Source: DAHUXT01 sp036273675
GTDB lineage: Bacteria; Chloroflexota; Ktedonobacteria; Ktedonobacterales; JADMIN01
Direction: 5' to 3'
Length of the DNA: 64,000 bases
Assembly (NCBI GenBank): GCA_036273675.1
Contig: DASUHD010000035.1
Span: forward strand, 86,432 to 150,431
Under the pieces are notes generated by a model. That model did no database searches. It was not told where the DNA came from and saw only the letters and a program-made list of their open reading frames with translations. Both the position numbers and the translations under genes were made by a program. Shown piece after piece: positions 8,526-17,643 of this stretch (the first letter of the stretch is position 1; every line of letters begins with the position of its first letter).

Positions 8526-8741
8526 CGCGGTTCTCCAATATCACGAAGGTCGTTATCCTGCTGCAAGTCGGCCATTGCTTCGACAGCATGAGCGGCGCGG
8601 ATGTCTGCCTGAAGGAATCGGAGCGGCAGGCCGTTGCGTTCTGCCCAAAAGGCCGGGGATATCCTGTCCTTCAGACAGATGCAGGCAGGCGGTCGTACGT
8701 GGCACAATCTCTGGAGACATCATCGAAGGGAGTTGTGAACC

Positions 8742-9572
8742 ATGGAAAACTGGATCTGCGTCACCTGTGGCGCGCAGTACGCCGCGAGCGAGGAGCCGCC
8801 CGCCGAATGCCCGATCTGCCTGGACCAGCGCCAGTATCTTGGGGCAAACGGTCAGCAGTGGACAACACTAGCGAACATGCAGCGGGAGAATTACCGCAAT
8901 CTCATCACACAGGAGGAGCCGAGGCTGACGGGGATCGTCACCGAGCCGTCCTTCGCCATCGGCCAGCGGGCGCTGCTGGTACAGACGAACCAGGGCAACG
9001 TGCTGTGGGACTGTATCTCCTATCTTGATGAGGCGACAGCCCAGGCGTTGGAAAAGCTGGGCGGCGTCGCGGCCATCACCGCCTCGCATCCGCATCTCTA
9101 CGGCTCGATGATCGACTGGGCCGAGCGTTTCGGCGCCGCCATCTATCTTCACGAGGCGGATCGCCAATGGGTCATGCGGCCCGACTCGCGCATCACCTTC
9201 TGGTCCGGCGAGACGCACGCGCTCCCCGGCGATCTGACGCTGGCGCGGCTGGGCGGCCACTTTCCTGGCAGCGCCGTGCTGCACTGGCCAGCGGGCGCCG
9301 AGGGCAAAGGCGCGCTCCTGACCGGCGACACGATCTACGTGGTGTCCGACCGCGCCTGGGTCAGCTTCATGTACAGCTACCCGAACCTCATTCCGCTGCC
9401 CGCGCGCAAGATTCGCCATATCCGCGATACGATAGCGCCCTACCGCTTCGACCGGCTCTATGCGGGCTTCGCCGGGCGCGTGGTCAGCACAGACGCCAGC
9501 GCCGCCGTCCAGCGCTCCGCCGAGCGCTACCTCAAGGCCATCGCGGACGGGCTGGAGGGCGACGAGCCATGA
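8742..9572 (+). CDS. MBL-fold protein with N-terminal rubredoxin-like zinc knuckle
   Basis: The 276-residue protein starts with a CxxC...CxxC knuckle (Cys6, Cys9, Cys23, Cys26), as in rubredoxin-like or zinc-ribbon modules. A metallo-beta-lactamase fold follows. The first metal motif reads SHPHLYGS (His116, His118): the Asp-His half of the canonical HxHxDH is replaced by Tyr-Gly. Later landmarks remain: GGHFPGSAVLHW near 171 and LLTGDTIYV near 192. A group of such proteins with SHPH-Y/F motifs exists in Chloroflexota and Actinobacteria; the reaction is unknown. It has its own ribosome site (AAGGGAG) and a 216-nt upstream gap. Confidence 0.7.
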   Translation: MENWICVTCGAQYAASEEPPAECPICLDQRQYLGANGQQWTTLANMQRENYRNLITQEEPRLTGIVTEPSFAIGQRALLVQTNQGNVLWDCISYLDEATAQALEKLGGVAAITASHPHLYGSMIDWAERFGAAIYLHEADRQWVMRPDSRITFWSGETHALPGDLTLARLGGHFPGSAVLHWPAGAEGKGALLTGDTIYVVSDRAWVSFMYSYPNLIPLPARKIRHIRDTIAPYRFDRLYAGFAGRVVSTDASAAVQRSAERYLKAIADGLEGDEP

Positions 9573-9594
9573 CGCAGGCGCCAGCGCGCGTTAA

Positions 9595-10266
9595 CTAACT
9601 TTGCCGCAGACGGCTATCCACCTGCGTGGCGCACGCCTGAAGCTGGCTCTGTGTGCCGAGCGCGCCGCCAGTGAGAGGGCCAAAGGTAAGGCAGTCGTAG
9701 AAGAATGGCCCTTCGAGCACGTAGAAGATAGTCGCCGAACCCGTGAATCCCTTATCTGTCGCCGTAAGACTGACAAACTCCGCCTGAACGCCGATGCCAT
9801 CGACAGGCGTCGCCTGGTTTATCGTGATTTTGGTTGAGCCGGAGGACTGAGCTAGCGCAGCCGCTATATCAGCCTGGGGAATCGGAACCGGCCCCTTCCA
9901 GTCAAAGAAGTAGATGATCAGCGGGATCCTTGTCTGCGATGCGAGATAGTTGCACGAGCCACCATCCTCGCTATGGTCCGCGACGAGTGATGTTGCCGGG
10001 GCTGGTGGCTGGACGATGGTATTGGCCTCGGCCACCGTCATCAGTTGTTGGCAAAGCGCCTGGGTGATGGGTGGGAGCGCCTTGAGCGTGGCCTTTGCCG
10101 TTGGCTGTGCCGTGGTGGCGGTCGCGTTGCCGCTCGCTGGCGTGCCGGATGCGGCGGATGTTCCGCCGGGGCTGCACGCGGCCACGGAGAAACTGAGGCA
10201 GGCGCAGGCGAGTAAGATCAGGATGATGCGATGTCGAGAGTGTTTCATGAGCTTCATAGGATTCAT
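9595..10266 (-). CDS. Lipoprotein, DUF3558-like
   Basis: The 223-residue protein has a signal peptide ending in a lipobox (SVAAC, Cys at about residue 31) and a Ser/Thr/Ala-rich linker. A globular domain of about 150 residues carries paired Cys (ALCQQL, GSCNYL, FYDCLTF, LQACATQ). The layout resembles the actinobacterial DUF3558 lipoproteins, but that assignment is tentative. The start at 10266 follows AAAGGTAG; ATGs at 10257 and 10248 also fit the signal peptide. A second protein of the same design lies on the far side of the PrmC-like gene. Confidence 0.6.
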   Translation of the reverse strand: MNPMKLMKHSRHRIILILLACACLSFSVAACSPGGTSAASGTPASGNATATTAQPTAKATLKALPPITQALCQQLMTVAEANTIVQPPAPATSLVADHSEDGGSCNYLASQTRIPLIIYFFDWKGPVPIPQADIAAALAQSSGSTKITINQATPVDGIGVQAEFVSLTATDKGFTGSATIFYVLEGPFFYDCLTFGPLTGGALGTQSQLQACATQVDSRLRQS

Positions 10267-10301
10267 GGCACGAGCTACCTTTCAGTCTCGAATATTGCGC
10301 G

Positions 10302-11126
10302 TCATGCGCCGTAGGAAGGTGTGCGCGGCAACTGCGCGACGGCCACCAGCGCGCCATCGGCTGGTGGGGTTGTCCAGACCTGCGCCTCCCCAGCCACGAG
10401 GTTGCGCAGTGACTCCATGTGCGCGTCCGCCTGGCTGGCGTCGAGCACGCACATCAATGCTCCGCCGGGGCGCAGCTTCACGGGCAGTTGCTTGCGCGAC
10501 TGCCCGTTGAATGGCGGCAGCGCTGGATCGAACTGGCCGCAGACGATCAGGTCCACCGGCTCCGACAGCGCGTCGAGCGTTTCGCCCTCCACCCAGTGGA
10601 TGACCAGGTTGAGGAGATAGCGCGCGCCATTGGCCGCCGCCACAGCAAGAATCTGCGGCGAGGCGTCCACCGCGTAGATGCGGATGAAGCGCGGCTCGAG
10701 CGCCGCCAGCGCCAGAGCGATAGCGCCGCAGCCGGTGCGCAGCTCCGCGGCGATCAACTGATCGGGCGCTCGGCTCCGCGCCCATTCCAGCGCGGCCTCC
10801 ACCAACCGCGATGCGCCAGGGAAGGGCAGCGGGCTATCCCACCCAAGTGTGATATCCAGCCCCATGAACTCCAGGTGACCGGTGACGTAAGGCATCGGCA
10901 CGCCACCCGCGCGGCGTGTCACCCAGGCGTGATACCTGCGCGCGTCCGCCTGGCGCATCGCAAACTGTGGCCGCGACTGGATCTCGGAGACTGGCAGGCC
11001 GAGCAGATGTCCCAGTAGCTCGACTGCCTCCTGTTGCGGCGACGGCGAACCTGACTCGGCCAGGATGCGTTCGGCGCGGGCAAGCTGCGCGCCCCACATT
11101 AGTGCGGTGTCTGCCTCGCTGGCCAT
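10302..11126 (-). CDS. PrmC/HemK-like protein lacking the catalytic NPPY motif
   Basis: The 274-residue protein has the N-terminal helical domain of release-factor glutamine methyltransferases: RAERILAESG, EAVELLGHLLG and TRRAGGVPMPYVTGHLEFMGL match PrmC closely. A Rossmann-type domain follows. The SAM loop reads LRTGCGAIALALA instead of DxGTGSGxIA, and the glutamine-binding NPPY is replaced by VCGQFDP in the DLIV-strand context. Without NPPY a glutamine methyltransferase is unlikely, so this is a diverged paralogue that may bind a ligand or have lost activity. ATG 11126 follows GGAAGG at 8 nt. It is the middle gene between two lipoprotein genes, all on the minus strand. Confidence 0.75.
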   Translation of the reverse strand: MASEADTALMWGAQLARAERILAESGSPSPQQEAVELLGHLLGLPVSEIQSRPQFAMRQADARRYHAWVTRRAGGVPMPYVTGHLEFMGLDITLGWDSPLPFPGASRLVEAALEWARSRAPDQLIAAELRTGCGAIALALAALEPRFIRIYAVDASPQILAVAAANGARYLLNLVIHWVEGETLDALSEPVDLIVCGQFDPALPPFNGQSRKQLPVKLRPGGALMCVLDASQADAHMESLRNLVAGEAQVWTTPPADGALVAVAQLPRTPSYGA

Positions 11127-11263
11127 CACCCCGGCCTTCCTGGTATTGGACAGGCATCACGTGCTCGCGCTTGTGCTTCCACGAGAACAACAGTCCTGCG
11201 CTTCAGAGCTCGCTCACTGATCTGGTGGCAAGCATGCAACCGAAGGTTGGTCCGCACGGCGTG

Positions 11264-11860
11264 TCAAAGGTGGGCGGCAATTTCTTGCGCGATCTGTTCA
11301 GCCCCAGAGAGATAGGCACTCCCGTCGGAGGCGCTGCCGTCCATAAGGATATTGATGACGACGTTGCCCTTCCGCATATTCAGCTCGAAAGCGTCTGGTG
11401 CGCCTTGCTGCGTGCCCCAGAACGCGGCATCACCTATCCCGCTCACAACGGTTTCGCTGTTGTAGACGCTTTGGTCGCCCAGCTGCACCTTTGCGAAGTA
11501 CGCCGCTCCGTCGTTAGTAAACAGGTAGGTTATTGCGCCGCCCGCGCCTGGCAGACTTGGAGGCTTGTACGTGCAGTTCACCTCCTGAAAGCCACTCACG
11601 GTCCCGATGTCAGCGTGCAGCGATCCGACTGGTGCTTTGACAACGGAATAGAACTCCTGAGTTGAGATCAAGTTGCAGAGACTCGTATCCGCCTTCGTCG
11701 TCACTGGCGACTGGGCCGCCTTGGGGGGCTGCGTTCCATCTTGGGCTGTGGTGGCTCCGCCCGGCGAGCATGCCGTGAGCGCAGCCACCACTACGCAGAG
11801 CAGCCCGGAAGCCAGCGTGAATCTGGGGCGGGTGGAGTTGCGAGGTGGCACGAGCGCCAT
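11264..11860 (-). CDS. Lipoprotein, paralogue of the 9.6-kb lipoprotein
   Basis: This protein has about 198 residues with a signal peptide and the lipobox LTAC followed by SPGG, the same CSPGG start of the mature chain as in the protein at 9595-10266. It continues with a Thr/Gln linker and a Cys-containing globular domain (SLCNLIS, EVNCTYK). The start is uncertain: ATG 11860 lacks a good ribosome site, while a TTG six codons earlier has GAGGG at 7 nt. A longer reading from 12028 would precede the signal peptide with an implausible 56 residues. It reads towards the PrmC-like gene, 137 nt away. Confidence 0.6.
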   Translation of the reverse strand: MALVPPRNSTRPRFTLASGLLCVVVAALTACSPGGATTAQDGTQPPKAAQSPVTTKADTSLCNLISTQEFYSVVKAPVGSLHADIGTVSGFQEVNCTYKPPSLPGAGGAITYLFTNDGAAYFAKVQLGDQSVYNSETVVSGIGDAAFWGTQQGAPDAFELNMRKGNVVINILMDGSASDGSAYLSGAEQIAQEIAAHL

Positions 11861-12154
11861 TGCGTTTGAGATCAACAATGCGACACCCTCATTCGTGCGA
11901 CGTGATTGATCTGTCGTAGGCGCCGCACACGAACATGAACGCTCGTAGGCGACCTGCGTACCTGTCTTCATTGAGAACAAGTGTGCCCTGAGCGGTGCAG
12001 AGTCTCCAGCGAAAATCCGTAAAACCACTCGTAAGAGTCGGCCGATACGACTGACCCGCCCAGCCCATTGAACGTGAACAAGATCACGAAAAACGCTGGT
12101 CGAAGGTGCTACAATAAGGCTCTACCAACCTGAGCAGCAGCCCGGGAGGATCCC

Positions 12155-14770
12155 ATGGCAGCAATGGACGTCTCAGACTTTGCCAGCCTGCTCCGGCGTT
12201 ATCGGCGTCGGAGCGGACTCACACAGGAAGAGCTTGCCGAGCGCGCGGGCCTGAGCGTGGCGTCGGTGAGTCTGCTCGAGCGGGGCATTACGCTTGCCCC
12301 GCAGCGAGCAACCGTCGGCCTGCTCTGCGACGCGCTCACGCTCGCCCCTGATGAAGCGGCGGCATTTGCCGCGAAGGCGCGGGTGGGGTATCCGCATGAC
12401 GACACGAATAATCCCCAACAGCGCGCTGATGGATTCCTTGCTGATGATCTCCCTGTGCCGTTGACCTCGCTCATTGGGCGCGAACAGGAACAAGCGGCGC
12501 TGCTCGATTTGCTTGGGCGCGAGACGACACGGCTCTTGACGCTGACAGGCCCGGCAGGCGTGGGCAAGACGCGGCTGGCGCTGGAGATGGCGGCGCGGCT
12601 GCGGCGCGAGTGGCAGGGCTGGGATGTTGTCTTCGTGGGACTCATTCCCATCCGCGAACCGGAGCGGGTCTTACCGGCGATTGCTCAGGCGCTAGATGTG
12701 CATGAGAGCGATAGTTTACCTCTGCGCGAGACCCTGATCCAGACGCTCCACGACCGCGAGCTGGCGCTCGTGCTAGATAACTTCGAGCAGGTGTTGCCAG
12801 CCGCGCGCGCCGTGCTGGAACTCCTCATCGCCTGCCCGCGCGTCAAGGCGCTGGTGACAAGTCGCTCATCGCTGAACGTGCGTGGCGAGCAGTGTTTTCC
12901 GGTGGCGCCGCTTCCCCTCCCCGATGCGGCGCAGCTGGATTCGCTCGATGCCTTGCGCCAGGTTCCGACGGTGGCGCTTTTCCTGGATCGCGCGCGTGCG
13001 GTTGCGCCAAACTTCGAGATCACGACACGAGAGGATGGGCGCCTGGTGGCTGATATCTGCGCCCGCCTTGATGGGCTGCCGCTGGCCATCGAGTTGGCGG
13101 CGGCGCGCGCGCGAATTTTCGGACTCCAGCAGATGCACGACCGGCTCGCTCAGCAGTCATTTCTTGGCATACTCGCGGAAGGCGCCCAGGATCTCGCCGA
13201 TCATCAGCGGATGATGCGCTCGACCATCGCTTGGAGCTATGACCTGCTCAGCGATGAGGAGCAGCGGCTCTTTCGCTGGCTGGGCGTGTTTGTGGGCGGA
13301 GCGGCCCTTGACGCGACCGAGGCGGTTACCGGCACGCCAGATGAGACGCTCCTTGCCCGCCTCGCGACGCTAGTTAACGCGAGCCTGATCTACTGCCAGG
13401 ATACCGGCGGCGTGCGGCGCTATTCGCAACTGGTGACGTTACGCGCCTACGCTCAGGAGCAACTGCGCGCCGAGGGCGAATGGGACGAGGCGAGGCGGCG
13501 ACATGCCAACTATTTTGCGGGGCTGGTTGATCTGACGTTCCCCGATCAGGTGGAACAGCCGCAGGCAGTCATGGCGCGACTGGATATGGAATACGAGAAC
13601 ATACGCGCCGCGCTTGCCTGGGCCTGGGAAACTGGCGAGACCATGTGGGGGCTGCACATGGCGGCGCACCTGCGTCGCTTTTGGGCCTCGCATTCCCAAT
13701 ATCTCGAAGGGCTCGACTGGCTCGACCGCTTCATCACCCAGGCTGGGACACCGACACAGCCGAAAGATCGCGCGACACTTGCCGAGGCGTGGACGGGCGT
13801 GCTAATGATCACACACCGGCTGGACCGGCTGGAACGCGCGCGCCAGGCGGGTGAGACGGCCCTCGCGCTGTGGCGTGAGCTGGGTGACAGAAGCCAGATT
13901 GCCTACTCGAAGATGAACCTGGCGAATACGATCACCGCGCTGCATGACTACGAGCGCGCAAAGGCGCTCTACGAGGAGGCGCTTGCGCTGCACCGCCAGC
14001 TAGGGAATCTCAAAGACCAGATCTTCCCGTTGATGAACCTTGGTGGGCTGTACTACGAGATGGGAATGCCGCGGGAAGCATTGGCCTACTATGAGGAGTC
14101 GCTCGCGCTGAGCCGCGAGGTGGGCGAGACAGACTGGGCGCGGGCGCTCACCTGGAATAATATGGGCGAGGCATACCTCATGCTCGAAGAGCCAGCCCGC
14201 GCGATAGAGGTCACCGAACCGAACTACCACCTCTTCACCCGCGAGCATGATATGTATGGCGCCGCAACCTGCGCCTTCACCTTGGGACGCGCCTACTGGC
14301 GCGTGGGCGATGGCGACACCGGGCGCGAGTATCTGAACGAGGCGGAGCGCCTGTTTCGCACGCTGGGTAATCCGGCGATGGCGGCGCGAATCCTCTATTT
14401 TCGCGCCACATTCGCGCTCGACGCCTACGGTGCGGCGGCGGCGCGCCGGGACCTGGCGCAGGCGCTGGGTGACCTCTCTGGCCAGGGGCGCGCCAACGAA
14501 TATATCTGGTGGCTGGCGGAACGCGCGGGGTCGCTTGCCCGCTCCCGTGGCGAGCCGGAGCAAGCCGCGCGCCTCTATGCCGCCGGAACGAGCCACCGCG
14601 ACGCGATTCGCGGACCGGTGGAACCAGTCGAGCGTGAGTTGCGCGCGCGCGATCTCGCCTGGCTCCAGGAGACGATGGACGAAGCGACGCTGGCCTGTGC
14701 GCTGAGCGAGGGACAGGCGCTCTCACTTGATGAAGTGGTTGGCTCAGTGAGAGAGGCGCTGGAGGGTTAA
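12155..14770 (+). CDS. XRE-type HTH / STAND ATPase / TPR transcriptional regulator
   Basis: The 871-residue protein has three parts. An XRE-type HTH (residues 9-65) contains RRRSGLTQEELAERAGLSVASVSLLERG. An NB-ARC-like STAND ATPase (about 100-420) has Walker A GPAGVGKT at 132-139, Walker B LALVLDNFEQV and a sensor VTSRSSLNVRGEQ. A helical region of tetratricopeptide repeats (about 540-850) has motifs such as ALYEEALALHRQLGN and ALAYYEESLALSREVG. STAND proteins switch from ADP-bound off to ATP-bound on after ligand binding to the repeats; with an XRE head the output is DNA binding. Such genes are numerous in Ktedonobacteria. GGGAGGAT precedes the ATG, and a TACAAT -10-like hexamer lies at 12110-12115. 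Confidence 0.88.
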   Translation: MAAMDVSDFASLLRRYRRRSGLTQEELAERAGLSVASVSLLERGITLAPQRATVGLLCDALTLAPDEAAAFAAKARVGYPHDDTNNPQQRADGFLADDLPVPLTSLIGREQEQAALLDLLGRETTRLLTLTGPAGVGKTRLALEMAARLRREWQGWDVVFVGLIPIREPERVLPAIAQALDVHESDSLPLRETLIQTLHDRELALVLDNFEQVLPAARAVLELLIACPRVKALVTSRSSLNVRGEQCFPVAPLPLPDAAQLDSLDALRQVPTVALFLDRARAVAPNFEITTREDGRLVADICARLDGLPLAIELAAARARIFGLQQMHDRLAQQSFLGILAEGAQDLADHQRMMRSTIAWSYDLLSDEEQRLFRWLGVFVGGAALDATEAVTGTPDETLLARLATLVNASLIYCQDTGGVRRYSQLVTLRAYAQEQLRAEGEWDEARRRHANYFAGLVDLTFPDQVEQPQAVMARLDMEYENIRAALAWAWETGETMWGLHMAAHLRRFWASHSQYLEGLDWLDRFITQAGTPTQPKDRATLAEAWTGVLMITHRLDRLERARQAGETALALWRELGDRSQIAYSKMNLANTITALHDYERAKALYEEALALHRQLGNLKDQIFPLMNLGGLYYEMGMPREALAYYEESLALSREVGETDWARALTWNNMGEAYLMLEEPARAIEVTEPNYHLFTREHDMYGAATCAFTLGRAYWRVGDGDTGREYLNEAERLFRTLGNPAMAARILYFRATFALDAYGAAAARRDLAQALGDLSGQGRANEYIWWLAERAGSLARSRGEPEQAARLYAAGTSHRDAIRGPVEPVERELRARDLAWLQETMDEATLACALSEGQALSLDEVVGSVREALEG

Positions 14771-14789
14771 TCCCCTCCCGGCGCGGCGA

Positions 14790-15341
14790 TTATGCCGCCT
14801 GGGCGCTCTGCGCCATGTTTCTCAGCCGCCACGCAAGCACCAGCAGTAGTATCCCGAAGATAAGCGCGAAGATGCCGATGAGCCAGACCAGCGCCAGCGC
14901 CCCAGCGCTGGGGAAGAGAAGCAGGAGCAGGCCAAAGATGACCGAGGCTGCGCCACTGAGAATCAGCAGCCATTCGTTATTGATGCGACGCCGCAACTCG
15001 ATAGCCTCGAAAATTTCCATGACGCCGGTGATGATTGCCCAGGCGGCGATGAACGCCAGCAGCACGAAGGTCGTCACGCCGGGCCAGCGGAAGGTGATGA
15101 TACCAATCAGCACGCCAGCGATGCCCTCGACGAGCAACCAGCCCCAGTTACGGTTGTTCTCGCGCCCGCGAATCGCCAGGTAAATGGCGACGAGACCATC
15201 GATCAGCACGTACGCGCCGAAGAACGCGATCAGCACGATCAGCGTGATGCTCGGCACCACCAGCGCGAGAATGCCAAAGATGATCGCCAGCAGACCCCGT
15301 AGCCCCACCGCCCACCAGTGTCGCGTCAGCAATGTATCCAT
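14790..15341 (-). CDS. HdeD-like DUF308 membrane protein
   Basis: The 183-residue protein has six membrane helices in three pairs, each with the DUF308 signature of a Gly-rich helix followed by a polar turn: GLLAIIFGILALVVPSITL, GIAGVLIGIITFRWPGVTT and GAASVIFGLLLLLFPSAGA. HdeD of E. coli helps acid resistance at high cell density; the biochemical role of the family is unclear. The start at 15341 follows GAGGGGG at 6 nt, and the longer reading to 15662 is not supported. It converges with the STAND regulator, 19 nt between stops. Confidence 0.85.
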   Translation of the reverse strand: MDTLLTRHWWAVGLRGLLAIIFGILALVVPSITLIVLIAFFGAYVLIDGLVAIYLAIRGRENNRNWGWLLVEGIAGVLIGIITFRWPGVTTFVLLAFIAAWAIITGVMEIFEAIELRRRINNEWLLILSGAASVIFGLLLLLFPSAGALALVWLIGIFALIFGILLLVLAWRLRNMAQSAQAA

Positions 15342-15575
15342 GCATAGCCCCCTCGCTAAATTGGTAGCTGTCCTCGCAGCCCGATACTGCTTCAAGTGTA
15401 CAACAAACGGACTGCATGGTGTCTGCACAGCGTCTGCGAAGTTGTGCTGAGACGAAAGGCTGTACCTGGTGCTACAGTGCAAGTAACACCCATCTTGACG
15501 CAGTGGTCGTCTGATGGTCGCATGCCGCGCTACGGCGACGCGCAGCGCTGTGAGTAGAGCCAATGGGAGGGCAGC

Positions 15576-16379
15576 ATGAATCCAGTACACCAGATCGAGA
15601 TCGAAGGGCTTCGTATTACCTATCGCCGGAGCGGACAGGGGCCGCCACTTGTCTTGTTGCACGGCATCTTTGACGACAGCCGCGTGTGGCGCCCGCAGCT
15701 TGACGGCCTATCCGATGAATTTACCGTGGTAGCATGGGATGCGCCGGGCTGCGGCCAGTCATCCGACCCGCCCGAGACGTTCTCCCTCTCCGATTGGGCC
15801 GATGTGCTCAACGGATTCATCGCCGCGCTTGGGCTGGAGCGCCCGCATGTGCTTGGGCTATCGCTCGGCTCGATGTTCGCGCTGGAACTCTACCGCAGAC
15901 ACCCGGCGGTTCCGCGTTCGTTGGCGCTTGCGTCGGCCTATGCCGGGTGGGTAGGCTCACTCTCGCCGGAGATAGTCGAGCAACGCAAGCAGCGCACGCT
16001 GCGCGAAATTGACGCACCGCCAGACCAGTGGATACCCGGCTGGATTCCCGAACTCCTGACATCACACGCGCCCGCCGGAGCCACCGATGAGGTGATCGCA
16101 GTGATGTCTGAGTTTCATCCAGCTGGGGCGCGAACCATGGTGAACATGCTCGCCGATGTAGACCTTCGTGACATGCTGCCACTGATCGCCGTGCCGACAA
16201 TGCTGCTCTACGGTAGCGCGGATACCCGCTCGCCACTGACCGTGGCCGAGGATCTGCACGCGCGTATCCCCGGGTCGCGGCTGGTGGTTATGCCGGGCAT
16301 CGGCCACCTGAGCAACCTCGACGCGCCGGATCTGTTCAACGTCGAGGTGCGCCGGTTCCTCAAATCGATTCCGGACTGA
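15576..16379 (+). CDS. Alpha/beta hydrolase
   Basis: The 267-residue single-domain hydrolase has the full triad: nucleophile Ser96 in GLSLGS, Asp216 in LLYGSADTRSP and His244 in GIGHLSN. The oxyanion-hole segment is LLHGIFDDSRVW (residues 28-39). The nearest named relatives are 3-oxoadipate enol-lactonase and haloperoxidase-like hydrolases, but no pathway neighbours support a substrate. The start follows GGGAGGGCAGC. Confidence 0.88.
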   Translation: MNPVHQIEIEGLRITYRRSGQGPPLVLLHGIFDDSRVWRPQLDGLSDEFTVVAWDAPGCGQSSDPPETFSLSDWADVLNGFIAALGLERPHVLGLSLGSMFALELYRRHPAVPRSLALASAYAGWVGSLSPEIVEQRKQRTLREIDAPPDQWIPGWIPELLTSHAPAGATDEVIAVMSEFHPAGARTMVNMLADVDLRDMLPLIAVPTMLLYGSADTRSPLTVAEDLHARIPGSRLVVMPGIGHLSNLDAPDLFNVEVRRFLKSIPD

Positions 16380-16400
16380 GCAGGCAGGCATAGTCACGCT

Positions 16401-17465
16401 TCAGGATGCGGGCGGGGTGATGCGTCCGATGGCGTGCTCGCCCAGTTCGGTGAACCAGATATTGCCATCGCTGGCGGCGACGAGAGCGAGCGGACCGCTT
16501 GATGGATGCGGTAGCGTATACTCGGTCAGATCGCCGCTGAGCGTCATCCGGGCAATCGCATTGTAGGAATTCTCGGTGAACCAGAGATTGCCATCCGGCC
16601 CCGGGATGATGTTATACGGGCTGCGCGGCGGTGATGGCGGCAGCGCGATCTTCTTCGCTACGCCTTTTGTTGACATCTGCCAGATACAGTTGTCGCCGAT
16701 GTCGGTGATCCAGAGGTTCTTATCTGGCCCCACGGTAATCCCATAGAGGCCGCGACCGATGATCGGCACGGCAAGCTCGGTGATCTTGCCGTCATAGGTG
16801 ATGCGCCCGACGAAATTGCGGTAATTCTCGGTGAACCAGATCGCGCCATCGGGGCCAATCGTCATCTGATTAGGGAAGCTCGCCGCCACAGGCAGCGGAA
16901 ACTCGGTGACCTTGCCTTCCGGGGTAATGCGCCCAATCGCGTTGCTTCCCGGCTCGGTGAACCAGAGATTGTTATCCTTGCCCAGCACGATATCCAGCGG
17001 ACCGCCATTCGACGGCAGCGGGAATTGAGTCATCACACCCGCCGGGGTGATGCGCCCAATGACATTGAACCGGGGGACCGTAAACCAGAGGTTGCCATCT
17101 GGGCCATTTACGATGGCGTCGGGGATCTGCCCTGGCCCGGGCATCGCATGGGGTGTCAGCACCGTTTTCATGGTCAGGCGGCTGACCGTTGGGATATCGA
17201 AGGTGTCATCTGGTGAGAAATGGCCGGTGATCCAGAAATTACCATCTGGCCCAATGACGATGTCATAGGGAAAGCCATCACGGTCGGGTACAGGGTATTC
17301 GACGAGCGCAGCGGATTGCACCTGTGTCGTCGCGCCATGCAGATTGATCGTGCCGGTGGGGCCGCGCTGAAGCGTCGGCTGGTCGCAGGCAGAGAGGGCC
17401 AGGGCGAATAGCGCCACACCAAAACAGACAGTTCGTAGCAGTCTGGAACGAACGGCTGGAGACAC
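16401..17465 (-). CDS. Streptogramin-lyase (Vgb)-like beta-propeller lipoprotein
   Basis: The 354-residue protein has a signal peptide with lipobox ALSAC and then about seven propeller blades, each with the Vgb signature GPDGNLWFTE...NAIGRIT-PxG. Vgb linearises streptogramin B antibiotics, but most proteins with these repeats in soil bacteria are unrelated surface or sensory propellers, so lyase activity is not claimed. The start is GTG at 17465: AAAGGAG lies 7 nt upstream and would fall inside the gene if the TTG at 17495 were used. It is divergent from rsmA with 178 bp between. Confidence 0.78.
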   Translation of the reverse strand: MSPAVRSRLLRTVCFGVALFALALSACDQPTLQRGPTGTINLHGATTQVQSAALVEYPVPDRDGFPYDIVIGPDGNFWITGHFSPDDTFDIPTVSRLTMKTVLTPHAMPGPGQIPDAIVNGPDGNLWFTVPRFNVIGRITPAGVMTQFPLPSNGGPLDIVLGKDNNLWFTEPGSNAIGRITPEGKVTEFPLPVAASFPNQMTIGPDGAIWFTENYRNFVGRITYDGKITELAVPIIGRGLYGITVGPDKNLWITDIGDNCIWQMSTKGVAKKIALPPSPPRSPYNIIPGPDGNLWFTENSYNAIARMTLSGDLTEYTLPHPSSGPLALVAASDGNIWFTELGEHAIGRITPPAS

Positions 17466-17643
17466 AGACACGCTCCTTTGGCAGCCATCAAGCAAGAGAT
17501 TCCATGCGCACGGTCGGCTGCATACGAGTATAACCTAACGGGAAAGCAGACGCTTCGAGTATGCGAGCATTTTCACCAGAAGACAGCATAATGCGATAGC
17601 TCAACGATATCCAGACGATACCCATACGTGCTACCATTAGGTC

